Positions 63,853-64,000 of a stretch of 64,000 nt of DNA are shown in pieces (position 1 is the stretch's first letter; each line of letters opens with the position of its first letter). Origin of the DNA: Clostridiales bacterium (lineage in GTDB: Bacteria; Bacillota; Clostridia; Peptostreptococcales; Acidaminobacteraceae); NCBI GenBank assembly GCA_016342415.1, contig JAEIOD010000005.1, forward strand, positions 186,001-250,000, in the 5' to 3' direction. Under the pieces are notes generated by a model. The model searched no databases and was not told where the DNA came from. It saw only the letters and a list, made by a program, of their open reading frames with translations. Both the position numbers and the translations under genes were made by a program.

Positions 63853-64000
63853 GGCCGTGAGAAGAGACAGCTGATAAAATATGATAATTCAGTAACTGCA
63901 GTTAATCGGAAGTTTTTTTACTCGAATGTATTAGTAAGAAAAATTTTAAAATCTTATATACATTTATGATCATGATTGTTTGCATTCTAACAAGTACTAT
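63853..64000. other. Gene-free right end of the window
   Basis: AT-rich and without an open frame of note. A 12-base palindrome TAACTGCAGTTA is at 63893-63904. Confidence 0.4.

Noticed and set aside
1-64000. tRNA and rRNA genes
   Set aside because: None could be recognised by cloverleaf elements or conserved rRNA sequence on either strand.

Overview
The window is 64 kb of AT-rich DNA with the gene order of a low-GC Gram-positive chromosome. An anaerobic, motile, amino-acid-fermenting member of the Clostridia is the best fit. This is inferred from a ferredoxin-dependent 2-oxoacid oxidoreductase, a full glycine cleavage system behind a tandem glycine riboswitch, CheR and a YjfB-type motility protein, a lexA/yneA pair, scpAB, the order cmk-plsC-ispH-rpsA, and the order miaB-mutS-mutL-miaA-hfq. 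No rRNA or tRNA gene was seen, so the genus cannot be fixed.

Bases 1-46,240 are mostly conserved core genes. They run: diguanylate cyclase, XerD-like recombinase, deoB and pdp (nucleoside salvage); scpA, scpB and rluB; a four-subunit 2-oxoacid:ferredoxin oxidoreductase with an RpiR-type regulator; cmk, plsC, ispH and an S1-domain gene; cheR; two very small minus-strand genes, one being yjfB; D-serine dehydratase; and a six-gene minus-strand operon (PLDc_N-like protein, ABC ATPase and permease, ECF sigma factor, anti-sigma factor, zinc-ribbon protein) behind an ECF-type promoter. Next come an orphan barstar, pepF, a MocR-like regulator and degV. Lipoate genes (lipA, lplA) then flank the riboswitch-gcvT-gcvH-gcvPA-gcvPB-glyA operon. 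Last are the tRNA and DNA repair block (miaB, mutS, mutL, miaA, hfq), a signal peptidase, a LUD protein, and the SOS pair lexA/yneA with three LexA boxes.

Bases 46,240-62,530 look different. This is an accessory island of small, mostly plus-strand cargo: four GNAT loci (one broken), an HxlR regulator facing a cyclophilin-like gene, a two-gene ABC exporter, a small metallopeptidase, a frameshifted gene and a very large SH3-type lipoprotein. Long non-coding stretches separate them. Those stretches hold full or partial copies of one composite intergenic repeat: a hairpin ending in CTTCTTTTATT, an AT-rich block with ATGTACAT palindromes, and a tail beginning GTCAAACTG. The copies start directly after yneA, lie between the cargo blocks, and end beside an intact tyrosine recombinase of XerS-like layout on the minus strand (62,566-63,684). 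A 34-base imperfect inverted repeat lies upstream of that recombinase.

The main proposal is that 46.2-63.9 kb is a repeat-bounded cassette array served by an XerS-like recombinase, analogous in layout to integrons or pdif modules but with unrelated sites. The repeats and intact active site are visible in the sequence; the mobilisation is inference. A second point is that the xerD gene at its usual place before deoB has lost several catalytic residues.
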